Below are positions 9,251 to 17,866 of a DNA stretch of 64,000 bases, in pieces. This DNA is from an uncultured Allomuricauda sp. (GTDB lineage: Bacteria > Bacteroidota > Bacteroidia > Flavobacteriales > Flavobacteriaceae). The notes beneath the pieces are model-generated. The model searched no databases, was not told where the DNA came from, and saw only the letters and a program-made list of their open reading frames with translations. A program made the translations under genes and the position numbers. The stretch lies in assembly GCF_947495325.1 (NCBI RefSeq), contig NZ_CANLYK010000001.1, positions 1,054,001-1,118,000 of the forward strand, read 5' to 3'. How positions within the stretch are numbered: the stretch's first letter is position 1; each line of letters begins with the position of its first letter.

Positions 9251-11062
9251 ATGAGTACTGAAACCCTAAATAAAGAAATTCTAAGAGGTGGTCAATTTTT
9301 GGTGAAAGAGACCAATTGTGAAGATGTTTTCACCCTGGAAGACTTGAACGAAGAACAGAAAATGATGCGTGAAAGTACCAAAGAGTTCGTAGATAGAGAA
9401 CTTTGGGCGCATTGGGAACGTTTTGAGAAAAAAGACTATGCCTACACCGAGGAAACCATGCGAAAAGCAGGTGAACTTGGCTTGTTAAGCGTGGCGATCC
9501 CTGAGGCTTATGGCGGAATGGGAATGGGTTTTGTTTCCACAATGTTGGTTTGCGATTATATTTCGGGTGCTACAGGTTCGTTCAGTACTGCATTTGGTGC
9601 CCATACAGGTATTGGTACAATGCCAATAACACTTTATGGAACTGAGGAACAAAAACAAAAGTATGTTCCTAAACTAGCTTCAGGTGAGTGGTTTGGCGCG
9701 TATTGTCTAACAGAGCCCGGTGCTGGTTCGGATGCTAACTCCGGAAAAACAAAAGCAATACTTTCTGAAGATGGGAAACATTATAGCATTACGGGGCAAA
9801 AAATGTGGATTTCCAATGCTGGATTTTGTAGCCTGTTCATTGTTTTTGCAAGAATCGAAGATGATAAAAACATTACAGGTTTTATCGTTGAAAATGACCC
9901 TGCCAATGGGATTACTTTAGGTGATGAAGAAAAGAAATTGGGGATTCATGCCTCCTCTACCCGGCAAGTATTTTTCAATGAGACAAAAGTTCCTGTTGAA
10001 AATATGCTTTCTGAAAGGGGCAATGGGTTTAAAATAGCCATGAATGCTTTAAATGTAGGTCGAATCAAGTTGGCTGCCGCATGTTTGGAAGCACAAAGGC
10101 GCGTAATCAATGAAGCAACAAAATATGCCAATGAGCGCATCCAGTTTAAAACGCCCATAATAAATTTTGGTGCCATAAAAGCAAAAATTGCGGATATGGC
10201 AACCAATGCATATGTGGATGAATCTGCCTGTTATCGTGCAGCCAAAAATATTGAAGACAGGATTGCGATACGCGAAGCAGATGGTAATTCGCATCAAGAG
10301 GCAGAACTTAAAGGAGTTGAGGAATATGCCATAGAATGTTCTATTCTAAAAGTTGCAGTTTCTGAACATGTACAGGAAACAACGGATGAGGGTATTCAAA
10401 TTTTTGGTGGAATGGGCTTTAGTGCAGATACACCAATGGAGTCTGCATGGAGAGATGCCCGTATATCTAGAATTTATGAGGGTACCAACGAAATAAATAG
10501 AATGTTGGCCGTAGGAATGTTGGTAAAGAAGGCTATGAAAGGTCATGTGGATTTATTAGGTCCGGCAACAGCTGTTGGAGAAGAACTCATGGGAATTCCA
10601 TCTTTTGACACTCCTGATTTTTCAGAGCTTTTTGCTGAAGAAAAAGACCTAGTAGCCAGATTAAAAAAGGTTTTCTTGATGATAGCTGGAAGCGCTGTTC
10701 AAAAATTTGGCCCTAGTTTAGAAGAGCATCAAATGTTATTGATGTCTGCCTCAGATATTTTAATTCAAGTATATTTGTCAGAATCCGCTATCTTGCGAAC
10801 GGAGAAAAATGTCAAAAAGTTTGGGGAAGATTCCCAGACTTCTCAAATTGCAATGTCTAGACTATATTTGTACAGAGCAGTGGACATCATCAACCAGAAA
10901 GGAAAAGAAGCCATTGTTTCTTTTGCAGAGGGCGATGAACAACGAATGATGTTAATGGGACTAAAACGTTTTACGAAATATACAAATCAACCCAATGTCG
11001 TGGCACTCCGCACACAAATTGCGGACAAGGTTGCAGCGGATAATGGGTATAACTTTGACTAA
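9251..11062 (+). CDS. fadE: Acyl-CoA dehydrogenase (FadE type)
   Basis: A 603-residue FAD enzyme for the first step of beta-oxidation. It has the three-part acyl-CoA dehydrogenase core (residues about 25-430), with the flavin motif YCLTEPGAGSDA near 152-163 and the probable catalytic base Glu410 in IYEGTNEINR. A C-terminal helical extension of about 170 residues makes it resemble the very-long-chain and B. subtilis FadE (about 594 residues) types. It is the last gene of the marR-fadN-fadA-fadE unit. Electron-transfer flavoprotein genes are not in the window. Confidence 0.93.
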   Translation: MSTETLNKEILRGGQFLVKETNCEDVFTLEDLNEEQKMMRESTKEFVDRELWAHWERFEKKDYAYTEETMRKAGELGLLSVAIPEAYGGMGMGFVSTMLVCDYISGATGSFSTAFGAHTGIGTMPITLYGTEEQKQKYVPKLASGEWFGAYCLTEPGAGSDANSGKTKAILSEDGKHYSITGQKMWISNAGFCSLFIVFARIEDDKNITGFIVENDPANGITLGDEEKKLGIHASSTRQVFFNETKVPVENMLSERGNGFKIAMNALNVGRIKLAAACLEAQRRVINEATKYANERIQFKTPIINFGAIKAKIADMATNAYVDESACYRAAKNIEDRIAIREADGNSHQEAELKGVEEYAIECSILKVAVSEHVQETTDEGIQIFGGMGFSADTPMESAWRDARISRIYEGTNEINRMLAVGMLVKKAMKGHVDLLGPATAVGEELMGIPSFDTPDFSELFAEEKDLVARLKKVFLMIAGSAVQKFGPSLEEHQMLLMSASDILIQVYLSESAILRTEKNVKKFGEDSQTSQIAMSRLYLYRAVDIINQKGKEAIVSFAEGDEQRMMLMGLKRFTKYTNQPNVVALRTQIADKVAADNGYNFD

Positions 11063-11093
11063 TTCAAATAATGCTGAAACAAAGCTGATTTGG

Positions 11094-11121
11094 AAACCGC
11101 TCCTAAAGGAGCGGTTTTTTT
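11094..11121 (+). terminator. Rho-independent terminator of the fad operon
   Basis: A perfect 10-bp stem (11094-11103 with 11108-11117, GC-rich core CCGCTCC/GGAGCGG) with a TAAA loop and a T-run. It is 31 nt past the fadE stop and faces the convergent GH15 gene. Confidence 0.92.
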
Positions 11122-11169
11122 GTTCTTAATTTTGAAGCAATAGACTGTTCCCTTGCCTGAAGTATATTA

Positions 11170-12969
11170 TTAGCTAATGGTTTCCAAAATCTTCTCCTCA
11201 CTCTTCTTTTTTGAAAAATTGATGGCGCATTCAATCAAAGCCAAATGTGAGTAAGCCTGTGGGAAGTTCCCCAACAAACGTTTTGTTTTAAAGTCGATAT
11301 CCTCGCTAAACAATCCTAAATGGTTGCTATAGCTCAACAATCGTTCAAAATGTGCCAATGCTTTTTCTTCTTCCCCTATTTTGAATAGGCTGTTAATGAA
11401 CCAGAATGTACAGATTGTAAAAGATGATGATGGCAATCCAAAGTCATCCTCGTTTTTGTATCGATAAAGTAATCCATCATTGCTCAAATCATCTTCAATT
11501 GCCCTGACCGTACTGACAAATTTGGGATCCTTTGCATGAATAAAACCGTAGGATTCCATCAACAATACAGAGGCATCCAAATGATGAGATCCATACGATT
11601 GTACAAATGCATTTACCTCGCTGTTCCATGCATTTTCATGAATATCTTCTTTCATTTCCTGTTCAAGAGCGGTCCATTTCTGTATTTTTCGGTCTTTACC
11701 AAAAATCTTGGCCACCTTTATGGCTCGATCTATAGCAACCCAACACAATACTTTGGAAAAGGTAAAATGACGATCCTCTCCCCTAAATTCCCAGATTCCT
11801 TTGTCGGGTTCTCTCCAGTGTTTGCTTACAATCCAAACAATACCCTTGGTAATGCTCCATAGATCTTCACCATTTTCAATATCGTTGCTAAACTTAGCCA
11901 ACTGCTCATAAATAACATCCATTAGAATGCCATAAATATCGTTCTGCTTCTGTTTATACGCGGCATTTCCTATTCGGACCGGTTTTGAGCCTCGGTAACC
12001 TTCCAAATGGTCTAAAGTCTTTTCGGTAAGATTTTTTTCCTTGTTGATGCCATACATAATCTGGAGTTTTTCATCCTTATCAGGCATCAAATCAATAATA
12101 AACTGTAAATACCTTCTTGCCGAGTTTTTATGCCCCAATTCTGATACTACTTTTATCACCATTGAAGCATCCCTGATCCAACAGAAACGATAATCCCAAT
12201 TCCGTACTTCGCCTATAGTTTCAGGTAAGGATGTCGTAGCAGCAGCAAGTACAGCACCCGTCTTGTCATAAGTCAACATCTTTAGCGTAATGGCACTCCT
12301 GATGATTTCTTTATTGAATTGTTTATAATCAGGAGTTCTATCCACCCAATCCAGCCAATAAATCTTTGTGCGTTCCAACTCCAAAGACATTTTTTCCGTA
12401 GTCGGCTTTAAAATCTTTTCGTTGTAACAAATCAAAAAATAGCCATCTTCCTTCAATTCTATTTCTTCACCCTCCAACACCATCTCTTTATTGAAATTGG
12501 TATAGAGAAAAAGCGTATCGAACTTTTTCTTGCTGGTAAGACTGACTATGAAATTGGTCTTGGCGTGATTGGTCGTTTTACCCTGGGCATACTCAAGCTT
12601 GGGATCATAGTGCACACTAAATTTAGGTGTCCCTGAAATATGCTTTACATAGCGGACAATTTCTGGTGGCGCATTGTATTTTCCATTGAGCTTGTGGTAT
12701 CTGGGCATGAAGTCATGAACCTCAAAGGTATTTTCTCCATCAGAGTACCTGGTTACAAGTATTGCTGTATTTCTAAAATATTTTTGATGAATCTCATAAT
12801 TGTACTTTGTCCTTATTTCAAAGCTACCTCCATTTTTATCATCAAGTAGTTTTGCAAAGACAGAAGTAGAATCAAATTGGGGTAAGCAACACCAGTCCAA
12901 AGAACCAGTATCAGAAATTATTGCAGCGCTTCTGCAGTTTCCAATTATTCCGTAATTTAGGTTGTCCAT
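11170..12969 (-). CDS. Glycoside hydrolase family 15 protein (trehalase/glucoamylase-like)
   Basis: A 599-residue protein without a signal peptide, so cytoplasmic. The N-terminal part (about 1-210, with NYGIIGNCRSAAIIS and GSLDWCCLPQFDS) is the beta-sandwich that precedes GH15 catalytic domains. The rest is the (alpha/alpha)6 barrel, with the hallmark NWDYRFCWIRDASMV near residue 257. Members of this architecture include glucoamylases, glucodextranases and bacterial or archaeal trehalases. It is divergent from a trehalose-6-phosphate synthase/phosphatase gene 100 bp away, which makes trehalose a reasonable substrate guess, but the sequence alone does not prove it. Confidence 0.88.
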   Translation of the reverse strand: MDNLNYGIIGNCRSAAIISDTGSLDWCCLPQFDSTSVFAKLLDDKNGGSFEIRTKYNYEIHQKYFRNTAILVTRYSDGENTFEVHDFMPRYHKLNGKYNAPPEIVRYVKHISGTPKFSVHYDPKLEYAQGKTTNHAKTNFIVSLTSKKKFDTLFLYTNFNKEMVLEGEEIELKEDGYFLICYNEKILKPTTEKMSLELERTKIYWLDWVDRTPDYKQFNKEIIRSAITLKMLTYDKTGAVLAAATTSLPETIGEVRNWDYRFCWIRDASMVIKVVSELGHKNSARRYLQFIIDLMPDKDEKLQIMYGINKEKNLTEKTLDHLEGYRGSKPVRIGNAAYKQKQNDIYGILMDVIYEQLAKFSNDIENGEDLWSITKGIVWIVSKHWREPDKGIWEFRGEDRHFTFSKVLCWVAIDRAIKVAKIFGKDRKIQKWTALEQEMKEDIHENAWNSEVNAFVQSYGSHHLDASVLLMESYGFIHAKDPKFVSTVRAIEDDLSNDGLLYRYKNEDDFGLPSSSFTICTFWFINSLFKIGEEEKALAHFERLLSYSNHLGLFSEDIDFKTKRLLGNFPQAYSHLALIECAINFSKKKSEEKILETIS

Positions 12970-13069
12970 AGTAAGGATTAATATTTCTGTTGGTTATTGT
13001 AGGCTTTTACCTTATTATAAATCGATAAAATAGGAATTTTATTACAAACTTGCCCTAAAATCACCTTTA

Positions 13070-15277
13070 ATGAGTAAAACTATAATTATTTCCAATAGAC
13101 TCCCAGTACAATTGCAAATAAGTGAAGGCGGCCTAACAGCAATACCCAGTGTTGGTGGTTTGGCAACTGGCATGAAATCCGTACATAGTGGAGGCGAAAG
13201 TCTCTGGATTGGATGGTCTGGGCTAACAGATGAGGAAACTCCCCCTGAGCTTGAAGCTGACATTAACAAAGCTTTGGAGCAACACGCCTGTGCAAAAGTC
13301 AATCTTACCGAAAAAGAAATGGAAGGTTTCTATTTTGGATTTAGCAATAGAACCGTATGGCCATTGTTCCATTATTTTTTGGAGTACTCAGAATTTGAAT
13401 TGGAATTTTGGAACACCTATAAAGCGGTAAACCAAAAATTCGCCGATGCCATCATTGAAAAATCCAATGAAGGTGATACCATATGGGTTCATGATTACCA
13501 GTTAATGTTGGTACCACAAATGGTCCGGGAAAAACGCCCAAATACCTCAATAGGTTTCTTTTTGCATATTCCTTTTCCCTCATACGAAATTTTTAGAACC
13601 TTGCCTTGGCGTGAAGAAGTTTTGGAAGGTCTGTTAGGCTCTGATTTGATTGGTTTTCACACCTACGATTATGAACGGCATTTTTTAAGTTCTGTACGGA
13701 GGTTGTTAGGTTTGGAAGTCAGCTTCAATGATATTTATCTGGACAATCGGGTAATCAAGGTGGATTCTTTCCCTATGGGAATTGATTACAAAAAATTTAA
13801 GGACGCTGCCATAGCCCATGAACAAATAACTAAAGAAAATAGAACCGATTTTCAAAAAAAATTAGATAGCCATAAGGCATCGGCTCCAGATACCAAACTT
13901 ATTTTGTCCATAGATAGATTGGACTACAGCAAGGGTATTGCCAAACGCATCAACGCTTTTGAATACTTTTTGAATAAGTATCCTGAATACAAGGAAAAAG
14001 TGCGTTTGATTATATTGGCCGTTCCCTCCCGCTCCAATGTTCCTCAATATAAATTGCTTAAAAAAGAGATTGATGAATTAGTTGGACGCATAAACGGAGA
14101 ACTTTCTAGCGTAAATTGGACACCAATCTGGTATTTCTATAGATCATTGCCTTTTGAAAACCTCATAGACCTATATACTTCAAGTGATATTGCTTGGCTT
14201 ACGCCGCTGCGTGATGGAATGAATCTAGTGGCAAAGGAATATGTAGCTACACGTACTGATAAAACCGGTGTTTTGATTTTAAGTGAAATGGCTGGGTCTG
14301 CCAACGAAATGAATGAAGCATTGTTAATTAATCCCAACAACTTTGAGCAACAGGCTGATACGTTAAAAAGGGCGATTACCATGCCCAAAGAAGAACAGAT
14401 GGCAAGAAATATGTTTCTTCAAAATAGACTTGAACGCTATAACGTGGAAGTATGGGCCAATGAATTTATGGGCGCACTCAACCGGAAAAGTGAGGACAAT
14501 TATACCTTCGTATCCCAAAAAATGTCCAATACCATTTTGAATGAAATTACCGAAGAGTATTCAAAATCAAAAAAGAGACTTCTGTTTTTGGACTATGATG
14601 GTACTCTTGTTGGGTTTGACAAAGACCCACAGAAGGCTTCGCCCGATGAAGAATTGTACGAGATTTTGGACAAGCTGCATCAACAAGAAAATACCACCTT
14701 GTTTTTAATCAGTGGACGGGATAAACAGACCTTCTCCAGATGGTTTTTACCCAAACATTACAATATGATTGTGGAACATGGTGTCTGGATTTCGAGAAAA
14801 GGGGAGGAATTTAAATTATTGGAGAACGTGAAAGGTGATTGGATGGAAAAAATACGACCCGTATTGGAATCTTTTGTGGATAGAACGCCCGGCTCATTTA
14901 TAGAAGAAAAGAACTATTCAATGGCATGGCATTACAGAAATACGGATCCAGACTTTGGTCAAAAAAGAGCTACAGAACTAAATACCGTGTTGACCAGTTT
15001 AATTGGCAATGATGATATTAGCATACTCAATGGAAACAAAGTGATGGAAGTAAAAAGCAGTAATGTAAATAAAGGTAGGGCTTCCGTGAGAATGTTGGGG
15101 GAGGATGAATACGATTTTGTCTTTGCAATTGGAGATGATTGGACCGATGAATTTATGTTTCAGGAACTTCCCGATTCTGCAGTAACAGTTAAAGTTGGAC
15201 TTAAGAAGACCCAAGCCAAATATCACGTTGAGAACACTAAACGCGTGAGGGATTTACTCAAACAATTTACAGAATAA
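13070..15277 (+). CDS. Bifunctional trehalose-6-phosphate synthase/phosphatase
   Basis: A 735-residue fusion of an OtsA-like GT20 glycosyltransferase (residues about 3-470) and an OtsB-like HAD phosphatase (about 500-735). The synthase half has ISNRLPV at the N-terminus, VHDYQLMLVPQM, FLHIPFPSYEIFR, SIDRLDYSKGI and LRDGMNLVAKEYV. The phosphatase half has the nucleophile motif DYDGT at 508-512 and AIGDDWTDEFMF near the end. It would make trehalose from UDP-glucose and glucose-6-phosphate in one polypeptide, for osmotic or stress protection. Its TAA overlaps the ATG of the next gene (TAATG), suggesting translational coupling. Confidence 0.95.
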   Translation: MSKTIIISNRLPVQLQISEGGLTAIPSVGGLATGMKSVHSGGESLWIGWSGLTDEETPPELEADINKALEQHACAKVNLTEKEMEGFYFGFSNRTVWPLFHYFLEYSEFELEFWNTYKAVNQKFADAIIEKSNEGDTIWVHDYQLMLVPQMVREKRPNTSIGFFLHIPFPSYEIFRTLPWREEVLEGLLGSDLIGFHTYDYERHFLSSVRRLLGLEVSFNDIYLDNRVIKVDSFPMGIDYKKFKDAAIAHEQITKENRTDFQKKLDSHKASAPDTKLILSIDRLDYSKGIAKRINAFEYFLNKYPEYKEKVRLIILAVPSRSNVPQYKLLKKEIDELVGRINGELSSVNWTPIWYFYRSLPFENLIDLYTSSDIAWLTPLRDGMNLVAKEYVATRTDKTGVLILSEMAGSANEMNEALLINPNNFEQQADTLKRAITMPKEEQMARNMFLQNRLERYNVEVWANEFMGALNRKSEDNYTFVSQKMSNTILNEITEEYSKSKKRLLFLDYDGTLVGFDKDPQKASPDEELYEILDKLHQQENTTLFLISGRDKQTFSRWFLPKHYNMIVEHGVWISRKGEEFKLLENVKGDWMEKIRPVLESFVDRTPGSFIEEKNYSMAWHYRNTDPDFGQKRATELNTVLTSLIGNDDISILNGNKVMEVKSSNVNKGRASVRMLGEDEYDFVFAIGDDWTDEFMFQELPDSAVTVKVGLKKTQAKYHVENTKRVRDLLKQFTE

Positions 15278-16464
15278 TGAATTTCAGATTAGTATCAGCC
15301 TTATTTTTTCTTGTTTCCATATCTGTGAAGGGGCAGATAAACACAGAGGTTTATCTTTTTGATTTAAAAATGGAACTTGGTAATCCTGTCCTGTCAAATC
15401 CAAAGAACATATCAAATAATGAAGGGTACGACAATCAACCCTCTTTCTTAAACAATAATACAGTACTGTTTTCTTCAACCCGAGACGATCAGACGGACAT
15501 TTTACGGTTCAATATTGAGGCAGGGAGTACAAGTTCATGGATTTCCAATACCCCAACCGGTAGTGAGTACTCCCCATTGAAGATTCCGAACAAAGATGCA
15601 ATATCTGCCATTCGCCTAGATTTGGACGGATTGCAACGATTGTATGAATATGACATAAATACTGGCGAATCGGTTCCAATTGTAGAAGATTTAAAAGTAG
15701 GATACCATGTCTGGCACACTGACTCCATACTGGTTTCATCTGTTTTGGTAGACAACAGAATGGATTTGGTGGTTAGTAACCTAAAAGATAATTCCAATAG
15801 GACAATTAAAAAAAATGTAGGCCGTAGTCTGTGGAAAATTCCCAGTTCAGATTTAGTGAGTTTTATCAGCAAAGAGAAAAAAGTATGGGAGATAATGTCC
15901 TTGGACCCCAGTACCGGGACCATAAAAAAAATAGCCAACACGTATAAAAATGCAGAAGACATATGCTGGTTGGACAAGAACACTATCCTCACAGGAGCAG
16001 GAAAATCCATAATGAAATTCGATGTTGTAATGGACGTTGAATGGCAAGTCGTAATGAAATTCAAACAAGAGGAAATCAACAATATCTCTCGCATGGCCAT
16101 CAACCCAAGTGGAAATCGATTGGCTTTTGTGGCAGAAGAATCGCCTGTAAACATTGTTCAAAAACAGCTTGATGCCTATAATAAAAGAGATATTGATGCA
16201 TTTATGGAAACCTATTCTGAAAACATTAGACTTTTTGATTACCCAAATAAATTAATTTCAGAAGGCAAAAAAGCTATGAAAGAAGACTATAGTTCTTTCT
16301 TTGAAAACGTTCCTGATCTTCATTGCGAAATAAAAAACAGAATCGTAATTGGCAATAAAGTAATAGATGAAGAATACATTAGTGCCAATGGATCAAACTT
16401 TAGTGCCGTGGCCATTTATGAAGTAGAAAATGGCAAGATTGCCAAAGTAACCTTTCTTCGATAA
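15277..16464 (+). CDS. Secreted TolB-like propeller protein with SnoaL-like C-terminal domain
   Basis: A 395-residue protein with a signal peptide ending near VKGQ (residue 20). Residues about 30-280 form repeated propeller blades of the TolB/PD40 kind (such as NEGYDNQPSFLNNNTVLFSS). The last 110 residues read as a SnoaL/NTF2-like cone domain (VQKQLDAYNKRDIDAFMETY, ending AIYEVENGKIAKVTFLR). Such domains often bind small molecules or occur as enzymes, but no active site is evident. The start overlaps the TPS/TPP stop by one base, so it is expressed with that gene. Function unknown. Confidence 0.75.
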   Translation: MNFRLVSALFFLVSISVKGQINTEVYLFDLKMELGNPVLSNPKNISNNEGYDNQPSFLNNNTVLFSSTRDDQTDILRFNIEAGSTSSWISNTPTGSEYSPLKIPNKDAISAIRLDLDGLQRLYEYDINTGESVPIVEDLKVGYHVWHTDSILVSSVLVDNRMDLVVSNLKDNSNRTIKKNVGRSLWKIPSSDLVSFISKEKKVWEIMSLDPSTGTIKKIANTYKNAEDICWLDKNTILTGAGKSIMKFDVVMDVEWQVVMKFKQEEINNISRMAINPSGNRLAFVAEESPVNIVQKQLDAYNKRDIDAFMETYSENIRLFDYPNKLISEGKKAMKEDYSSFFENVPDLHCEIKNRIVIGNKVIDEEYISANGSNFSAVAIYEVENGKIAKVTFLR

Positions 16465-16488
16465 ATTTAATTAATCTCAAATAAAAAT

Positions 16489-17829
16489 ATGTCTTACTTC
16501 AATAAAACACTATTAGTTCTTTGCTTGGGTTTTGCTTCAACCTGCTTCTCGCAAACAGATTCTCGTTTATACGATATCATAAATGCAGTTTCGACTGAAC
16601 GTATTGAACAAGATATTACAACGCTTGCCAATTTTGGAACCAGACATACGTTAAGTGATACGCTTTCACAAACACGTGGGATTGGTGCCGCAAGGCGTTG
16701 GATAAAAACAGAGTTTGAAAAAATTTCCACCGCTTGCAATGACTGTCTAGAGGTTTTTTATCAAAAAGACTTAGTAAAAAAGGAAGAAGGACAACGGATT
16801 GTGAAGGATGTTTGGGTTGTTAATGTCGTAGCCATTAAAAGAGGTTCCAAATATCCAAACAGGTTCATAATTATGAGTGGTGATATAGATTCCCGAGTAA
16901 GTGACCCCAATGATTTTACCTCTGATTCTCCAGGTGCCAACGACAATGCCAGTGGAATGGCAGGAACTATTGAAGCCGCACGTGTACTTTCCAAATATGA
17001 CTTTGAAAGCAGTATAATTTTTGTTGGACTTTCTGGGGAAGAGCAAGGTTTATATGGGGGAAAGGGACTCGCACAGCATGCTAAGGAAAAGGGATGGAAT
17101 ATTGTTGGTATCTTGAATAACGACATGATTGGAAACATCACTGGGGTGAGTGGAGTTGTCAGTAACCGTGATTTTAGAATTTTTTCAGAACCTGTACCAC
17201 AAACAGAAACTGAACAACAACGCCGTGCAAGGCGTTTTTATGGTGGAGAGGTAGATGGAATTTCCAGGCAATTGGCGCGATATGTTTATAAGACCACTAA
17301 AACTTATATGCCTGAAATGAACCCTATGATGATTTATCGTTTAGATCGATTTGGACGAGGTGGACACCACAGACCATTCAATGATGCCGGTTTTGCCGGT
17401 ATCCGGATTATGGAGTCCCATGAAAATTATACGCAGCAACATCAAGACATTCGTGTGGAAGATGGTATTGCTTATGGTGATGTATTGGAACATGTGAATT
17501 TTGAATATGCCAAAAAGTTAACGGCAGTAAATGCTATAAACTTGGCTTCCATTGCTTGGGCACCTCCTGCTCCAACAACGGTAGAAATTGGGGGCATTGT
17601 TGAACCTTCCGCAAAACTAAAGTGGAGCAAAGTTGAAGGCGCCATGGGATATAAAATCTATTGGAGAGACACCACCTCACCTACTTGGGACAATTTTAAA
17701 TATGTTGGTAACCTAAACGAATCCACATTAGATGGCATAGTAATTGACAATTATTTCTTTGGAGTTTCGGCTGTGGGTAAGGATGGCCATGAAAGTCCAG
17801 TTGTATTTCCAAATAAAGTATTTAGATAG
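16489..17829 (+). CDS. M28 family metallopeptidase, secreted
   Basis: A 446-residue protein with a signal peptide (cleavage near CFSQ, residue 22), an M28 zinc aminopeptidase domain, and a C-terminal fibronectin-III-like domain (about 365-440, with YKIYWRD). Expected metal ligands are Asp152 in GANDNASG, Glu184/Glu185 in SGEEQG, Asp212 in NNDMIG and His311 in ESHENY. The first zinc ligand, normally His in a G-H-x-D-S motif, is Asp132 in SGDIDSR. This substitution leaves doubt about metal stoichiometry or activity. It sits between the SnoaL-propeller gene (24-nt gap) and an M1 peptidase, suggesting a role in peptide scavenging. Confidence 0.88.
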   Translation: MSYFNKTLLVLCLGFASTCFSQTDSRLYDIINAVSTERIEQDITTLANFGTRHTLSDTLSQTRGIGAARRWIKTEFEKISTACNDCLEVFYQKDLVKKEEGQRIVKDVWVVNVVAIKRGSKYPNRFIIMSGDIDSRVSDPNDFTSDSPGANDNASGMAGTIEAARVLSKYDFESSIIFVGLSGEEQGLYGGKGLAQHAKEKGWNIVGILNNDMIGNITGVSGVVSNRDFRIFSEPVPQTETEQQRRARRFYGGEVDGISRQLARYVYKTTKTYMPEMNPMMIYRLDRFGRGGHHRPFNDAGFAGIRIMESHENYTQQHQDIRVEDGIAYGDVLEHVNFEYAKKLTAVNAINLASIAWAPPAPTTVEIGGIVEPSAKLKWSKVEGAMGYKIYWRDTTSPTWDNFKYVGNLNESTLDGIVIDNYFFGVSAVGKDGHESPVVFPNKVFR

Positions 17830-17866
17830 TAAATCAAAATAAGTTTAAAAAGTTTTAAGTCAACAT

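Noticed and set aside
15489..16154. 221-codon open frame on the minus strand
   Set aside because: Exactly antisense to the propeller/SnoaL gene, which has a signal peptide, coupling to the upstream gene and recognisable domains; the antisense product resembles no family.
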